Source of the DNA: JALHNI01 sp965229305
GTDB lineage: Bacteria; Acidobacteriota; Terriglobia; Bryobacterales; Bryobacteraceae
Reading direction: 5' to 3'
Length of the DNA stretch: 64,000 nt
Assembly (NCBI GenBank): GCA_965229305.1
Contig: CBDDIZ010000037.1
Coordinates: 62,001 to 126,000 of the forward strand
Translations under genes and position numbers: made by a program
Shown: positions 41,140 through 49,945 of the stretch, in pieces
Layout: the number at the start of each line of letters is the position of its first letter
Numbering within the stretch: the first letter of the stretch is position 1
The notes under the pieces: model-generated
Database searches by the model: none
Told to the model about the DNA's origin: nothing
Seen by the model: the letters and a program-made list of their open reading frames with translations, nothing else

Positions 41140-42114
41140 CTAAACTTCGATGTCGACGATCTTGCGAATACAGCCGTAGCCGATCAACTGGAGCACCACC
41201 GCGGCGCCCATCATGTAGTTCCCCACTTCATCCACGAAGAAGAACTTGATGTAGTCCGGGTTGGTGATGAACATCATCACGGCGACGCCGATCGGAATAC
41301 AGGTGAGCGCCGTGCCAGTCATTTTGCCGTGAGCCGAGATGGCGCGGATCTTGCCGCGCAGTTTGAAGCGTTCGCGGATGACCACCGCCAGCTTGTCAAG
41401 AATTTCGGCCAAGTTGCCACCGGTACGCTTCTGAAGCATGACGGCTGAAACGAAAAAGTGAACGTCGAGCGACGGGATGCGCTTGCCTAACTTCTGCAGG
41501 GCGACGTCGAGCGGGAGTCCCAGATTGTGCTCTTCGAAGGTGCGGCGGAACTCGCTCGCGAGGGGCTCCTGGAATTCTCGGTGAATCATTTCGAGCGAGA
41601 CGGAGAAGGCATGGCCCGCCCGCATCGAGCGAGCGACGAACTCAAGGCTATCCGGGAAGAGCTCTTCGAAGCGCTTTAAGCGCGCATTGCGCTTGCGGCG
41701 CAGATGGAGAAACGGCAGGGCCGCCGCGGCCGCCGAAAGCAGCAGGGCGAAGTTACGATACGGGCCCAGAAAATTCCAGGCAATAAAGAACGTCACCAGC
41801 GCCAGGCCCAGCGAGGTGTGGACCAACCGGGCCGGCTTCCATTTGACGCCGGCCTGTTCGATCATCTCTTCGAGCTTGGTGGTCCAGTCATAGCGCTGCA
41901 GCAATTGCTTGGCGAATTTGCCCTGCGTCGGGTCCTCGACCGAGAACAACGCGGGCGTGGCCTTGGCGGTCTTGGTCTTCTCGCCGCCCCGGTCCTTGCC
42001 GCTCAGCCGGCTCTTGATCTGCTTGAGGTCAGAGTTCTTGAACGCCTGCGTAACGGCAAACCAGATGCCGACCGAGACGCCCCACACGACCAGCGCGATG
42101 ATGAGAAAACTCAT
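41140..42114 (-). CDS. tadB: Tad pilus inner-membrane protein TadB
   Basis: 324 residues. N-terminal helix (LIIALVVWGVSVGIWFAV), a cytosolic stretch, two helices near 105-140, then T2SSF: SLEFVARSMRAGHAFSVSLEMIHREFQEPLASEFRRTFEEHNLGLPLDVALQKL (about 170-225) and a final helix (YMMGAAVVLQLIGYG). Its ATG overlaps the CpaF stop by 4 nt (ATGA). With TadC it forms the platform. Confidence 0.92.
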   Translation of the reverse strand: MSFLIIALVVWGVSVGIWFAVTQAFKNSDLKQIKSRLSGKDRGGEKTKTAKATPALFSVEDPTQGKFAKQLLQRYDWTTKLEEMIEQAGVKWKPARLVHTSLGLALVTFFIAWNFLGPYRNFALLLSAAAAALPFLHLRRKRNARLKRFEELFPDSLEFVARSMRAGHAFSVSLEMIHREFQEPLASEFRRTFEEHNLGLPLDVALQKLGKRIPSLDVHFFVSAVMLQKRTGGNLAEILDKLAVVIRERFKLRGKIRAISAHGKMTGTALTCIPIGVAVMMFITNPDYIKFFFVDEVGNYMMGAAVVLQLIGYGCIRKIVDIEV

Positions 42115-43472
42115 ACTTCGACAACCTCATCGAACATACTCGGGCTCAGCTTGATCCCGGCGGCGAGCAGCTTTTCGTAGAACTTGGGCCGGATACCGGT
42201 GGCCGCAAAGCGGCCGATCACTTTGCCTTCGGGCGTCAGACCGCGCTTTTCAAAGACGAAGATGTCCTGCAGCGTGATCATGTCGCCTTCCATGCCGGTG
42301 ACTTCGGTGATGTTAATCACGCGGCGCGAGCCGTCCGACAGACGCGAAGCCTGCACCAGCACATGCACGGCGCTCGCAATCTGCTGGCGCACTGAGTTGA
42401 TCTGCATGTTCGAGTTCGCGATCGAGACCATCACTTCCAAACGCGAAACTCCGTCCCGGGGGCTGTTGGCATGGATCGTCGTCAAGCTGCCGTCGTGACC
42501 CGTGTTCATGGCCTGCAACATGTCGAGCGCTTCTTCACCGCGGACTTCGCCGACGACGATGCGGTCAGGGCGCATACGCAGACTGTTGATCAGCAGTTCG
42601 CGCTGCCGCACGGCGCCGTTGCCTTCGAGGTTCGCCGGACGGGTTTCCAGTCGCGCCACGTGGGGCTGCTTGAGTTGCAGTTCGGCGGCGTCCTCGATGG
42701 TGACAATGCGTTCCTTCGGCGAGATGAAGAACGAGAGCGCATTGAGCAGCGTCGTCTTGCCGGCGCCGGTGCCGCCAATGATGATGACGTTCAGATGCGC
42801 CTTGACGCAGCCTTCGAGCAACTCCATCATGCCCTTGGTGAGCGCCTTCTTCTCCACCAGATCGGCCGGCATGAGCTTGTCCTGCGAGAAACGGCGGATG
42901 GAGAGCAGCGGGCCGTCGAGGGCGAGCGGCGGAATGATGGCGTTGACGCGCGAGCCGTCCAGCAGGCGCGCGTCGACCATCGGCGTCGATTCGTCAATGC
43001 GGCGGCCAACCTGGCTCACAATCTTGTCGATGATGCGCAGCAGGTGGGCGTCGTCGCGGAAGGTCACCGAGGTCAGCTCGAGTTGCCCGCGCCGTTCGAC
43101 GTAAACCTGCTTATGGCCGTTGACGAGGATGTCGGAGATGGTGGAGTCAGTCAGCAGCGTCTCCAGCGGTCCGAGGCCGAAGACTTCGTCCAGGACTTCT
43201 TCGGAGATCTGCTGCTTTTCGAGCGACGAGAGCAGCGTCGGCTCCGAATCGATCAGCGTAATGAGCGCCTGGCGCACTTCGCTGCGCACGCGCTGGTTGT
43301 CAATCGTGGCCAGCGCCTCGAGATTGATTTTGTCGAGCAGCTTGCGGTGGAGCGTGAACTTCAGCTCCTGATACTCCGGCTTGAGCATCGCCTTGGGCTT
43401 GCCCGCGTTCTTCAGGAGCCGCTGCTCCCAGCTCATCTGCTGTTTATTTCCAGTTTCCGCAATCGGTACCAT
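42111..43472 (-). CDS. cpaF: Tad pilus assembly ATPase CpaF/TadA
   Basis: 453 residues, cytoplasmic hexameric ATPase that powers pilus assembly. Walker A GGTGAGKTT at 233-241, Asp box near 260 (ERIVTIEDAAELQL), Walker B-like RPDRIVVGEVRGEEALDMLQAMNTGHDGSLTTIHAN with the His box. N-terminal region FGLGPLETLLTDSTISDILVNG is typical of CpaF. An AAGGAG site lies 12 nt before the start codon. It ends at the TadB start by overlap. Confidence 0.95.
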   Translation of the reverse strand: MVPIAETGNKQQMSWEQRLLKNAGKPKAMLKPEYQELKFTLHRKLLDKINLEALATIDNQRVRSEVRQALITLIDSEPTLLSSLEKQQISEEVLDEVFGLGPLETLLTDSTISDILVNGHKQVYVERRGQLELTSVTFRDDAHLLRIIDKIVSQVGRRIDESTPMVDARLLDGSRVNAIIPPLALDGPLLSIRRFSQDKLMPADLVEKKALTKGMMELLEGCVKAHLNVIIIGGTGAGKTTLLNALSFFISPKERIVTIEDAAELQLKQPHVARLETRPANLEGNGAVRQRELLINSLRMRPDRIVVGEVRGEEALDMLQAMNTGHDGSLTTIHANSPRDGVSRLEVMVSIANSNMQINSVRQQIASAVHVLVQASRLSDGSRRVINITEVTGMEGDMITLQDIFVFEKRGLTPEGKVIGRFAATGIRPKFYEKLLAAGIKLSPSMFDEVVEV

Positions 43473-43512
43473 CGCGTTTCACGCTCTCCTTCTCGTTCAT
43501 CCCCAGCCTGAA

Positions 43513-44697
43513 TCAGGCTTGCGAGTAGGCCGTTTTAGGTTCGAGTAGACCACCCGAACGTCGTTTTTCGGCCGTCGCGGGTCCGGCCAACTTGCCCGCG
43601 AGGCTCTCAATGGACTTGCCGAGTTCCGAATCGCTCCCCAGCGGCTGACCCAGCGTCACGACGCGATGGAGCGAGAAATAGTCATTGGGGAAGGTGGCAT
43701 GCACGGAACAGTTGAAGATCTTCTCCATGTCGGAGCGGTTGATGTTGTCGCGCTTGTTGACGCGATTGATCACCACCTGATAACGGTCCTTGGCGAGACC
43801 GATCTGCGCCAGTAGCGAGACGGCTTTCCGGGCCAAGTGTAGGCTCGGTAATTCCGAAGTGGACACCAGGTATGAACTGTCGCTTTCGGCGACTGCCAGC
43901 AGGCTCAGCTTCTGGAAGACCGCCGGCAGATCGAGAATCACCCAGTCGTATTGCATCCGCGCATACTGCAGTACGTCGTGCAGCGCGCCCAGATTGAGCA
44001 GGCCGCTGAAGGGCGCCTCCGGTGCCGGCAGAATGTCTACACCTCCGGCGTTCACCGTCAGATTGCTCCAACTGGCGGCCGTCAGCTCGTGCGCCTGATT
44101 GAGCGCATCGACCAGCGAGTACGGATGATTGAGCTTGAGATAGAACCCGATCGTGCCGCCCATCAGATCGCAGTCGATCAGCAGCACGCGCTTACCGCTC
44201 ATCTTCTGGAGAGCAAACGCGGTCTGCGTGGCGAGCGTCGAGGCGCCGGAGCCGGGCTTGGCACTGGCAAAAGCGGCAATGCGGCCCATCTCCGGTTCGG
44301 GCGCTTCACCCGGCGCGCGCATGCGCCGGATGCGGCCCATCGCTTCCCGTTGCTGGTTCGCATCGAGCGGCGAGTAGAGAAACTCGCAGGCGCCCGCGCG
44401 GACGGCCTGGATCAGCGCGTGGGGGTCATTGGTTTCGTGGAGACCGATGATTTGGATCTCCGGCCTCGCCATGAGCGCGATGAGCTGGCAAGCTTGATCG
44501 AGGTCGGTGGCCAAGTCAACCAACACCACCTCGGGCTGCAACTGCCGCAAGCGCAGTTCCAGCGTTTGCTGGGTCGGATAGCTCTTCAGGTCTCCGACCA
44601 CCTGGAACGCGCGGGCCTCGCTTTGCGACGAGGCGACTTCCTGCGCCAGGGTGCGGTTCGGACTGATGATCAGGGCTGTGAGTGGTGCTTCCCGCAT
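43513..44697 (-). CDS. cpaE: Tad pilus localisation protein CpaE/TadZ
   Basis: 394 residues. Residues 1-125 are receiver-like (VVLVDLATDLDQACQLIALMARPEIQIIGL), typical of TadZ. Then a MinD-like ATPase: AFASAKPGSGASTLATQTA keeps the signature Lys (Lys-Pro-Gly-Ser-Gly) but has Ala-Ser-Thr in place of Lys-Ser/Thr, the pattern of CpaE proteins. LLIDCDLMGGTIGFYL is Walker A' and YDWVILDLPAVF is Walker B. CpaE sets the pole where the pilus is built. Gaps of 40 and 15 nt to its neighbours. Confidence 0.9.
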   Translation of the reverse strand: MREAPLTALIISPNRTLAQEVASSQSEARAFQVVGDLKSYPTQQTLELRLRQLQPEVVLVDLATDLDQACQLIALMARPEIQIIGLHETNDPHALIQAVRAGACEFLYSPLDANQQREAMGRIRRMRAPGEAPEPEMGRIAAFASAKPGSGASTLATQTAFALQKMSGKRVLLIDCDLMGGTIGFYLKLNHPYSLVDALNQAHELTAASWSNLTVNAGGVDILPAPEAPFSGLLNLGALHDVLQYARMQYDWVILDLPAVFQKLSLLAVAESDSSYLVSTSELPSLHLARKAVSLLAQIGLAKDRYQVVINRVNKRDNINRSDMEKIFNCSVHATFPNDYFSLHRVVTLGQPLGSDSELGKSIESLAGKLAGPATAEKRRSGGLLEPKTAYSQA

Positions 44698-44712
44698 GGG
44701 CTTCGTTTCGCC

Positions 44713-46707
44713 TTATTGCTGTTCTCCCGCGTTCGAGTTGCGCGTGGCCGCCTGGCTCGGAACGGGGGCGGCAGGAGTCAGAACTTGCATGGGTAGGGAG
44801 GTAATGCCAGCCGAGAGCTTGCGGCGATTGACACCGGTTTCGGCGCTCGCTTGGGGCAGGACCTGCGCGATCGGCTTGGCGTCTTCGTGCTTCGCCTCCG
44901 TGGGCTTTGCTTCCGCCGGCCGGGTTTCCGCAGGGCTCTTCGCCGCTTCGATCGGCACGGTCGACGCCGGGACGGGCGTCGGAGCTTCGGATGCCGGCGC
45001 GGGTGCCTGCGTCGGGCCAACTTCCACGGGCGCGGCCTGGACGGGGTCTGAAGCCGCAGTCGCCTCTCTGGCCCCCGTTTCGGCCGGCGCCGACGGCAAC
45101 TCCGCGGTCGATTTCACGGTGCCGGTTGATTTAACGGTGCCGGTTGATTTAACGGTGCCCTTTACCGGGACTTCCTTGCCTTCGGACTTGCGACCCCAGA
45201 ACTTCAGCTTGCTGCGCTTGCCGTCACCCTCGGGCTTACTCTCCGCCTTGGTATCCTTCTGCGGCGTGATAACCGGTTCGAGCGTGGTGACCACGCGCTG
45301 ACCAGCCCCGTTGCCGACCGACTCGCGGTCAATCTGTTTGCGGCCGGGCGCCATCAGCGGGACCACGGCGCCGCCGGTTCCGGGAACCAGGTCGGAGCCG
45401 ACCTTGTCGCCGGGCTTCTTGCTTTCCATGAACTGCCGCATCCAGGCCGGTTCCGGCTTCGGATCATTGGCGTTGATGGGCGTTGCCACCTCGGGCGTGA
45501 CGATCACCACCAGTTCGGACTTCGACCGGTTCTCGGTTCGCGAGCGGAACAGCGTGCCAAGAATCGGGATATTGGCGAGGCCGGGGAGTTTGTTGAAGCT
45601 CTCGTTGACGCGGTCGTCGATCAGGCCGGCGATGACGAAGCTCTGCCCCGCGCCCAATTCGATGTTGGTTTCCATGCGACGCGTCGCGAGGGCGGGGATA
45701 GTGAAGCCGCTGAACGTGACCGCGTTCGCCAGGTCGATCGTCGAAACTTCCGGCTTCACGTAAAGCTTGATCGTGTTGTTCTCGGTCATCAGCGGATTGA
45801 ACGTCAGGCGGATACCAAACTCGCGGAATTGAATGGTGACCGCGCCCGCGTTCGAGCCGCCTTGCAGCACCGGGACTGGGAATTCGCCACCGACCAGGAA
45901 GCTCGCCTCCTTGCCGTTGGTGGTGACCAGGTTGGGTTCGGCCAGGATCTGGAGCACACCCTGGGCCTGCAGCGCTTTGACGAGAGCCGCCAGGTTTAGA
46001 TCCTTGCGGAAGGCAAAGATATTCAACGCGTCCGTGATGGTGAGCTTGCCGTCGGAGTTGACGCTGGGCGGACTGAACTGCTGGGTGGAGACCGAGCCGA
46101 TCGTGTTGAGCGCGCCGGTGTTGACCAGGTTGACGCCGAACTGCTGCGCCTGCGTCCGGTCAAGCTCCGCGAAGCGCACCTTCAGGACGATTTGTTTGCT
46201 GACCGGACCGCCCGCGATGGCCAGATTGCTCACCACGGTCTTGGCGAGCGGCGTCGCCACGGCGAGGGCGCGATCGGCGATGTCCTTGCTGCTCACCGTG
46301 CCGATGAGCGTCACCGAATCGCGTCCGGCCATCACGCCGATGTTCTCCCCGGGAAAGGTATCCTTCATGAGCCGTTTGATCGGCTCGAGGTTATGCTCGA
46401 CGGTCACGTTGTACATGGTGCGCAGGCCCGTCTTGGCCCACACCACCACCGTCGCCGAGCCGTGTCCCTTGCCATGCAGCAGGAACTCGCGCGAGGTGGC
46501 CGGCACCGCGTCAACCACGTCCGGGTTCGACGTCGAAATCCGGCTGATGTCGGCCGGGTAGTCGATCACCAGGCTCTTGCTGACGGTGACATGCAGATCC
46601 TCGATCGTCATGCCGCCCGCACTTGCGACCGTGGCCGGCTCCTGGGCAACCGCTGTTCCGGCCAGGATCAGCGACATGATTAACGCCAATAGTTCTCGCA
46701 CCCTCAT
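44713..46707 (-). CDS. cpaC: Tad secretin CpaC/RcpA with a long Pro/Ala tail
   Basis: 664 residues; AGAGG 9 nt before ATG. Signal peptide (LLALIMSLILAGTAVAQ). Residues 30-130 hold the pilus secretin N-terminal domain (DISRISTSNPDVVDAVPATSREFLLHGKGHGSATVVVW), then a BON-like part (DSVTLIGTVSSKDIADRAL), then the secretin (about 235-420: VQALQAQGVLQILAEPNLVTTNGKEASFLVGGEFPVPV and PGLANIPILGTLFRSR). The last 220 residues are rich in Pro, Ala, Glu and Lys with tandem VKSTGT repeats, far beyond the usual secretin end. It forms the outer-membrane pore for the pilus. Confidence 0.93.
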   Translation of the reverse strand: MRVRELLALIMSLILAGTAVAQEPATVASAGGMTIEDLHVTVSKSLVIDYPADISRISTSNPDVVDAVPATSREFLLHGKGHGSATVVVWAKTGLRTMYNVTVEHNLEPIKRLMKDTFPGENIGVMAGRDSVTLIGTVSSKDIADRALAVATPLAKTVVSNLAIAGGPVSKQIVLKVRFAELDRTQAQQFGVNLVNTGALNTIGSVSTQQFSPPSVNSDGKLTITDALNIFAFRKDLNLAALVKALQAQGVLQILAEPNLVTTNGKEASFLVGGEFPVPVLQGGSNAGAVTIQFREFGIRLTFNPLMTENNTIKLYVKPEVSTIDLANAVTFSGFTIPALATRRMETNIELGAGQSFVIAGLIDDRVNESFNKLPGLANIPILGTLFRSRTENRSKSELVVIVTPEVATPINANDPKPEPAWMRQFMESKKPGDKVGSDLVPGTGGAVVPLMAPGRKQIDRESVGNGAGQRVVTTLEPVITPQKDTKAESKPEGDGKRSKLKFWGRKSEGKEVPVKGTVKSTGTVKSTGTVKSTAELPSAPAETGAREATAASDPVQAAPVEVGPTQAPAPASEAPTPVPASTVPIEAAKSPAETRPAEAKPTEAKHEDAKPIAQVLPQASAETGVNRRKLSAGITSLPMQVLTPAAPVPSQAATRNSNAGEQQ
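45107..45160 (-). repeat. 18-bp tandem repeats in the secretin tail
   Basis: Three copies of an 18-base unit (GTTGATTTAACGGTGCCG and close forms) in register with codons, giving three GTVKST units on the minus strand. The copies at 45125 and 45143 differ at one base only; the first copy is more diverged. Confidence 0.85.
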
Positions 46708-46764
46708 GACATCAAACCTCTCTCAAAAATCTTTCTTGGCTCTCTTGTTGTCTTGCTCGCCGGA

Positions 46765-47724
46765 CTAGAATCCGGGGCCGGGGTTGGGGTTCGCCGGAGG
46801 CGCACTGGAGCCGTTTTCCCCGCTGCTGGACTTAATGGTTTCCACCGTCCGCGTATTGCCGCGGATGACGACGATCTGTTCGGGCGGCGGAGGCGGCGCC
46901 GGCAGGCGCGGGGCCGGAGCCACCGCGACAGTGGGGGCCGGACGCCAAACACGCTTCGGACGCTCCGTCGTCTCCGCCGGCCGCGGCGGTCCGCCGGACC
47001 CAGGCAACCGGCCATAGCCATAAAGCTGGCTGATCGTCTTGCCGCTGGTGACCTTCTGATCCTGATCGTTGCCGTTGCGCAGCACCAACTGAATGCGGCC
47101 TTCGTTGCCGGCCAGGGTGAGGACTTCGGCCTGTTCGGGGGTTGCCAGCAAGGTCACGCTCGGAGCCTGCATCGCCTGACCACGCGCGTCCGGCTGGATC
47201 GTCGTGCCGGCCGAGAGCACCATCATGTTCTGCAGCACGGTCGTCGTAATCGTGTCGGTCGCCGTCGGCGGACGGCCGGTCACCAGTACGTCGACGCGCA
47301 TGCCCGGCATGACGAAACCAGCCACGGCGCTCACGTCGGTGACCCGGACGGTGACCGCGCGCATGCCGACCGGAATAATCGGGGCCAAACCAGCGCCGCT
47401 GTTGCGGGCGGCCAGACGGCCATCCATCACAGGCTCGTCCTGAAGAATGTTGCTCACGATCGGCCGATCGAGCACCTCTTCCACCTTGGCGTAAGCGCCT
47501 TTGGGGAACTGGTCCACCGGCACGCGGACGGTCTTCACGTCGCCGGGCTTGATGGTGGTGCCCACCGGCAGCGGCTTGATTGCCACCACCAGGTCCTTGG
47601 TGTCAGAGGCCTGCGCTGGTTTCGCGGGACCCGAACCGCGATTGGTGATCGTGTAAAAAACACTCGAAACCACCAGGGCGAACAACAGGCTCACCCCCAG
47701 CACGGTCATAAATCTACGATCCAT
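46765..47724 (-). CDS. cpaB: Tad pilus assembly protein CpaB/RcpC
   Basis: 319 residues; a perfect GGAGGAG site 7 nt before the ATG. N-terminal membrane anchor (FMTVLGVSLLFALVVSSVFYTI). SAF domain: LVVAIKPLPVGTTIKPGDVKTVRVP (about 46-70), then RcpC-type RAVTVRVTDVSAVAGFVMPGMRVDVLVTG and VLQNMMVLSAGT (120-185). The last 70 residues are Pro- and Arg-rich. CpaB helps the secretin in the periplasm. Confidence 0.92.
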   Translation of the reverse strand: MDRRFMTVLGVSLLFALVVSSVFYTITNRGSGPAKPAQASDTKDLVVAIKPLPVGTTIKPGDVKTVRVPVDQFPKGAYAKVEEVLDRPIVSNILQDEPVMDGRLAARNSGAGLAPIIPVGMRAVTVRVTDVSAVAGFVMPGMRVDVLVTGRPPTATDTITTTVLQNMMVLSAGTTIQPDARGQAMQAPSVTLLATPEQAEVLTLAGNEGRIQLVLRNGNDQDQKVTSGKTISQLYGYGRLPGSGGPPRPAETTERPKRVWRPAPTVAVAPAPRLPAPPPPPEQIVVIRGNTRTVETIKSSSGENGSSAPPANPNPGPGF

Positions 47725-47757
47725 AGCGAAGCTCCTCCAACAACAAATCCAAACTCA

Positions 47758-48216
47758 TCAACGCGACAACAAAGCCAGCCACGCGCCCACCGTAATGGCC
47801 GGCGCGTAGGGAATCGAATCTTCTCCAGCCACCGGCGGCCGATTCTGCCACCAGCGCCTCAACCGATAAAAACCCAGTGCCGCCAGGGCAAAGATGCCGC
47901 CCGCGGCAGCCGTCCATAAGGCAGCCCACAACAACAGCGACGGTCCGAGGATGGCGCCGAAACCGGCCATCAGCTTGACATCGCCGCCGCCCATCCCGCC
48001 GAGAACGTAAAACACCAGGAAAACCACGAACCCGCCTAGCGCACCGGCCAGGGCCATCAGGCCTCCCCACCAGCCTTGCTGCGCCCAGTTGAGGGCGATG
48101 CCGCCGGCCAGCGCCGCGGTCGGAATCCAGTTCGAAATCTGGCGCCGCCATAAGTCTTCGGCCGTGGCCGCCAAGCCCAGACCGAGACAAAGAAGTACGT
48201 GAGCGTTGAGCGTCAT
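47758..48216 (-). CDS. cpaA: Prepilin peptidase CpaA/TadV
   Basis: 152 residues, about six helices. Catalytic Asp pair of A24 peptidases: Asp21 in ATAEDLWRRQISNWI, and Asp78 in GGMGGGDVKLMAGFGA, the GxGD motif. Cleaves the leader of Flp pilin and TadE/F pseudopilins. It is first of the Tad genes in this operon. Its upstream region forms a 7-bp hairpin whose 3' arm holds the GAGG ribosome site. Confidence 0.9.
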   Translation of the reverse strand: MTLNAHVLLCLGLGLAATAEDLWRRQISNWIPTAALAGGIALNWAQQGWWGGLMALAGALGGFVVFLVFYVLGGMGGGDVKLMAGFGAILGPSLLLWAALWTAAAGGIFALAALGFYRLRRWWQNRPPVAGEDSIPYAPAITVGAWLALLSR

Positions 48217-48227
48217 CAGTCATGCCA

Positions 48228-48244
48228 CCTCAGCGGGGCTGAGG
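48228..48244 (-). promoter_or_regulatory. Hairpin over the ribosome site of cpaA
   Basis: CCTCAGC, GGG, GCTGAGG: perfect 7-bp stem with a 3-nt loop. On the minus strand the 3' arm contains GAGG, the ribosome site, 11 nt from the ATG at 48216. Folding would hide it, so translation could be switched. Confidence 0.4.
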
Positions 48245-48301
48245 GCCGTTCCTCTAATCCTTCGGCGGTACGGAAATCTTTCATTAGTCGCGTGGCCAAA
48301 A

Positions 48302-49945
48302 TCAGTCCTCCGGTAACCCTCGGGTAGTACTCCGGTTAGTGGCTTCCACGCGCGGCGCGGGCGACGACCGGCGCACGAACAAAAAGGCCTGGTTCTCCTT
48401 GACCTGACGGTCCTCGTCGACCAGCTTCCAGTCCGGGTGCAGCTTCAGCAGCGCCACCAGCGGCCACTCCTTGGGCGCCAGCACGACGTCGAACCGATGC
48501 TCGTCGGCCACCTTCTGCCACTCAAGATCGGCGCCGAACAGGCGCATGTACTCGCGGCCCAGCTTGGCTCCATAGAAGTCGCTGCGGCCATCGATAAAGA
48601 CGCGCTGGTTGGGGTAGGACTGGTAGATCAGATAGTCGCCCCACTGGTCGGTCGTAAAGACCCGGCGTTCCTGCAGCAACTGCCGATGCCGATGCATTAG
48701 CCCGAGCGGGAACTTTTCTTTCGGGAAGTCGGTTGGCCACTTCATGCGCTCTGTATTGATCCAGGGCAGCACGGCGAGAAAGACGAAGATCCAGACGCTG
48801 ACATGGCGAAAGCGCGGAGCCAGGTCCTGGCCGAGGCTCGACAGGATGGCGGCCACGGACTTACGTGGCTGCCGCACCACCCACTCATTCAGCCAACCAC
48901 TGAGCACCGTGGCGATGAAGGGGCCGGCCACCAGGACGAAGATCGTCGCATGGCGCACGGAGGTGAGCGACTGATGAGCCCAGTAGAGAACCCAGAGCAT
49001 CGCGGCAAAATCGCGCGCCACGGGGCGCCACAGCGCCACGCCCACCGAGAGCAAGCCGAGGAAGAGCAGAAGCTCGAACTGCCGCATGCTCTCGCCGCGG
49101 AAACTGGGTGACTGGAACTCCTGCACCACCTCATGAATGAAGTCCGATTGCAGGTAGTTGGCGATGTGCAGATGCAGGCGATAGCCGAAGGGGTTGACGA
49201 AGGTCGCCGCGCCGCAACCGGCGGCGAGCAGCGAGTAGCGCCGCAGGTCCGCGAGCCGCGCGGCGGGCCGGCCTGCCATCCAGTCCGGCACGCACTCGAA
49301 TGCGCAGGCGGCGACCAGCAGACCGAGGCAGGCGATCAGCGCCATGTAGCCGCCGTGCAAGTTCGTCCAAACGGCGGCGATGGGAATCAGGAGCCAGACG
49401 CTCCAATGCGCCGCGCGGCGATCGCGATCCAGCAGCCACAAACAAATCGGCAGCAAGAACAAGGTGAAGACATGCGGGCGAGCCAGGTAATGGATCGACG
49501 AGACTCCCACCGCCATCAGCGCCAGCGGCAACGCCACGAAGAAGTTCGCACCGCGCCAGATCATGTGGGCGAGCAGAATGGAGACCGAGGCGATGATCAG
49601 CACCCCGGCCAGCAGCGTAATCGCTTTCAGGCCGCCATATTGGTGCAGCAGGGCGAAGATGACATCGGAGCCCCATTCCCAGGCATACCAGGTCTGGCCC
49701 GGTTTCGAGTACGAGAACAGGTCGTGATCCGGCACATAGCCGTGCGAAAGAATGAACTCGCCGGTGCGGATGTGCCAGCCGGTATCGCCGTCGGCCAGCA
49801 GCGCCGTCCAGCCCATGGGACCGCTGGCAAAGATCCACATCACCAGGGCGATGAAGAAGATGTCGGTAAGCGTCGGCATCAGCCAGCGGGCGGTTCGCGA
49901 AGGCAGACGGGCCTCGAGCGAAGCAGCGGGGAAAGTCTGGGTCAC
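48302..49945 (-). CDS. Polytopic membrane protein, GT-C-like
   Basis: 547 residues with about 11-12 helices. Near the start, DGDTGWHIRTGEFILSHGYVPDHDLFSYSKPGQTWYAWEWGSDVIFALLH carries paired acidic residues in a first extracytoplasmic loop, as in GT-C glycosyltransferases. The end is a soluble domain (GDYLIYQSYPNQRVFIDGRSDFYGAKLGREYMRLFGADLEWQKVADEHRFDVVLAPKEW). No family assigned. Its GTG start overlaps the LuxR stop (GTGA) and it precedes cpaA by 85 nt. It may glycosylate a pilus or envelope component; the location supports this, not the sequence alone. Confidence 0.7.
   Translation of the reverse strand: MTQTFPAASLEARLPSRTARWLMPTLTDIFFIALVMWIFASGPMGWTALLADGDTGWHIRTGEFILSHGYVPDHDLFSYSKPGQTWYAWEWGSDVIFALLHQYGGLKAITLLAGVLIIASVSILLAHMIWRGANFFVALPLALMAVGVSSIHYLARPHVFTLFLLPICLWLLDRDRRAAHWSVWLLIPIAAVWTNLHGGYMALIACLGLLVAACAFECVPDWMAGRPAARLADLRRYSLLAAGCGAATFVNPFGYRLHLHIANYLQSDFIHEVVQEFQSPSFRGESMRQFELLLFLGLLSVGVALWRPVARDFAAMLWVLYWAHQSLTSVRHATIFVLVAGPFIATVLSGWLNEWVVRQPRKSVAAILSSLGQDLAPRFRHVSVWIFVFLAVLPWINTERMKWPTDFPKEKFPLGLMHRHRQLLQERRVFTTDQWGDYLIYQSYPNQRVFIDGRSDFYGAKLGREYMRLFGADLEWQKVADEHRFDVVLAPKEWPLVALLKLHPDWKLVDEDRQVKENQAFLFVRRSSPAPRVEATNRSTTRGLPED

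Noticed and set aside
47714..48223. Frame starting at ATG 48223 with a closer ribosome site
   Set aside because: It is out of phase with the prepilin peptidase; its product lacks the paired Asp motifs and membrane helices.
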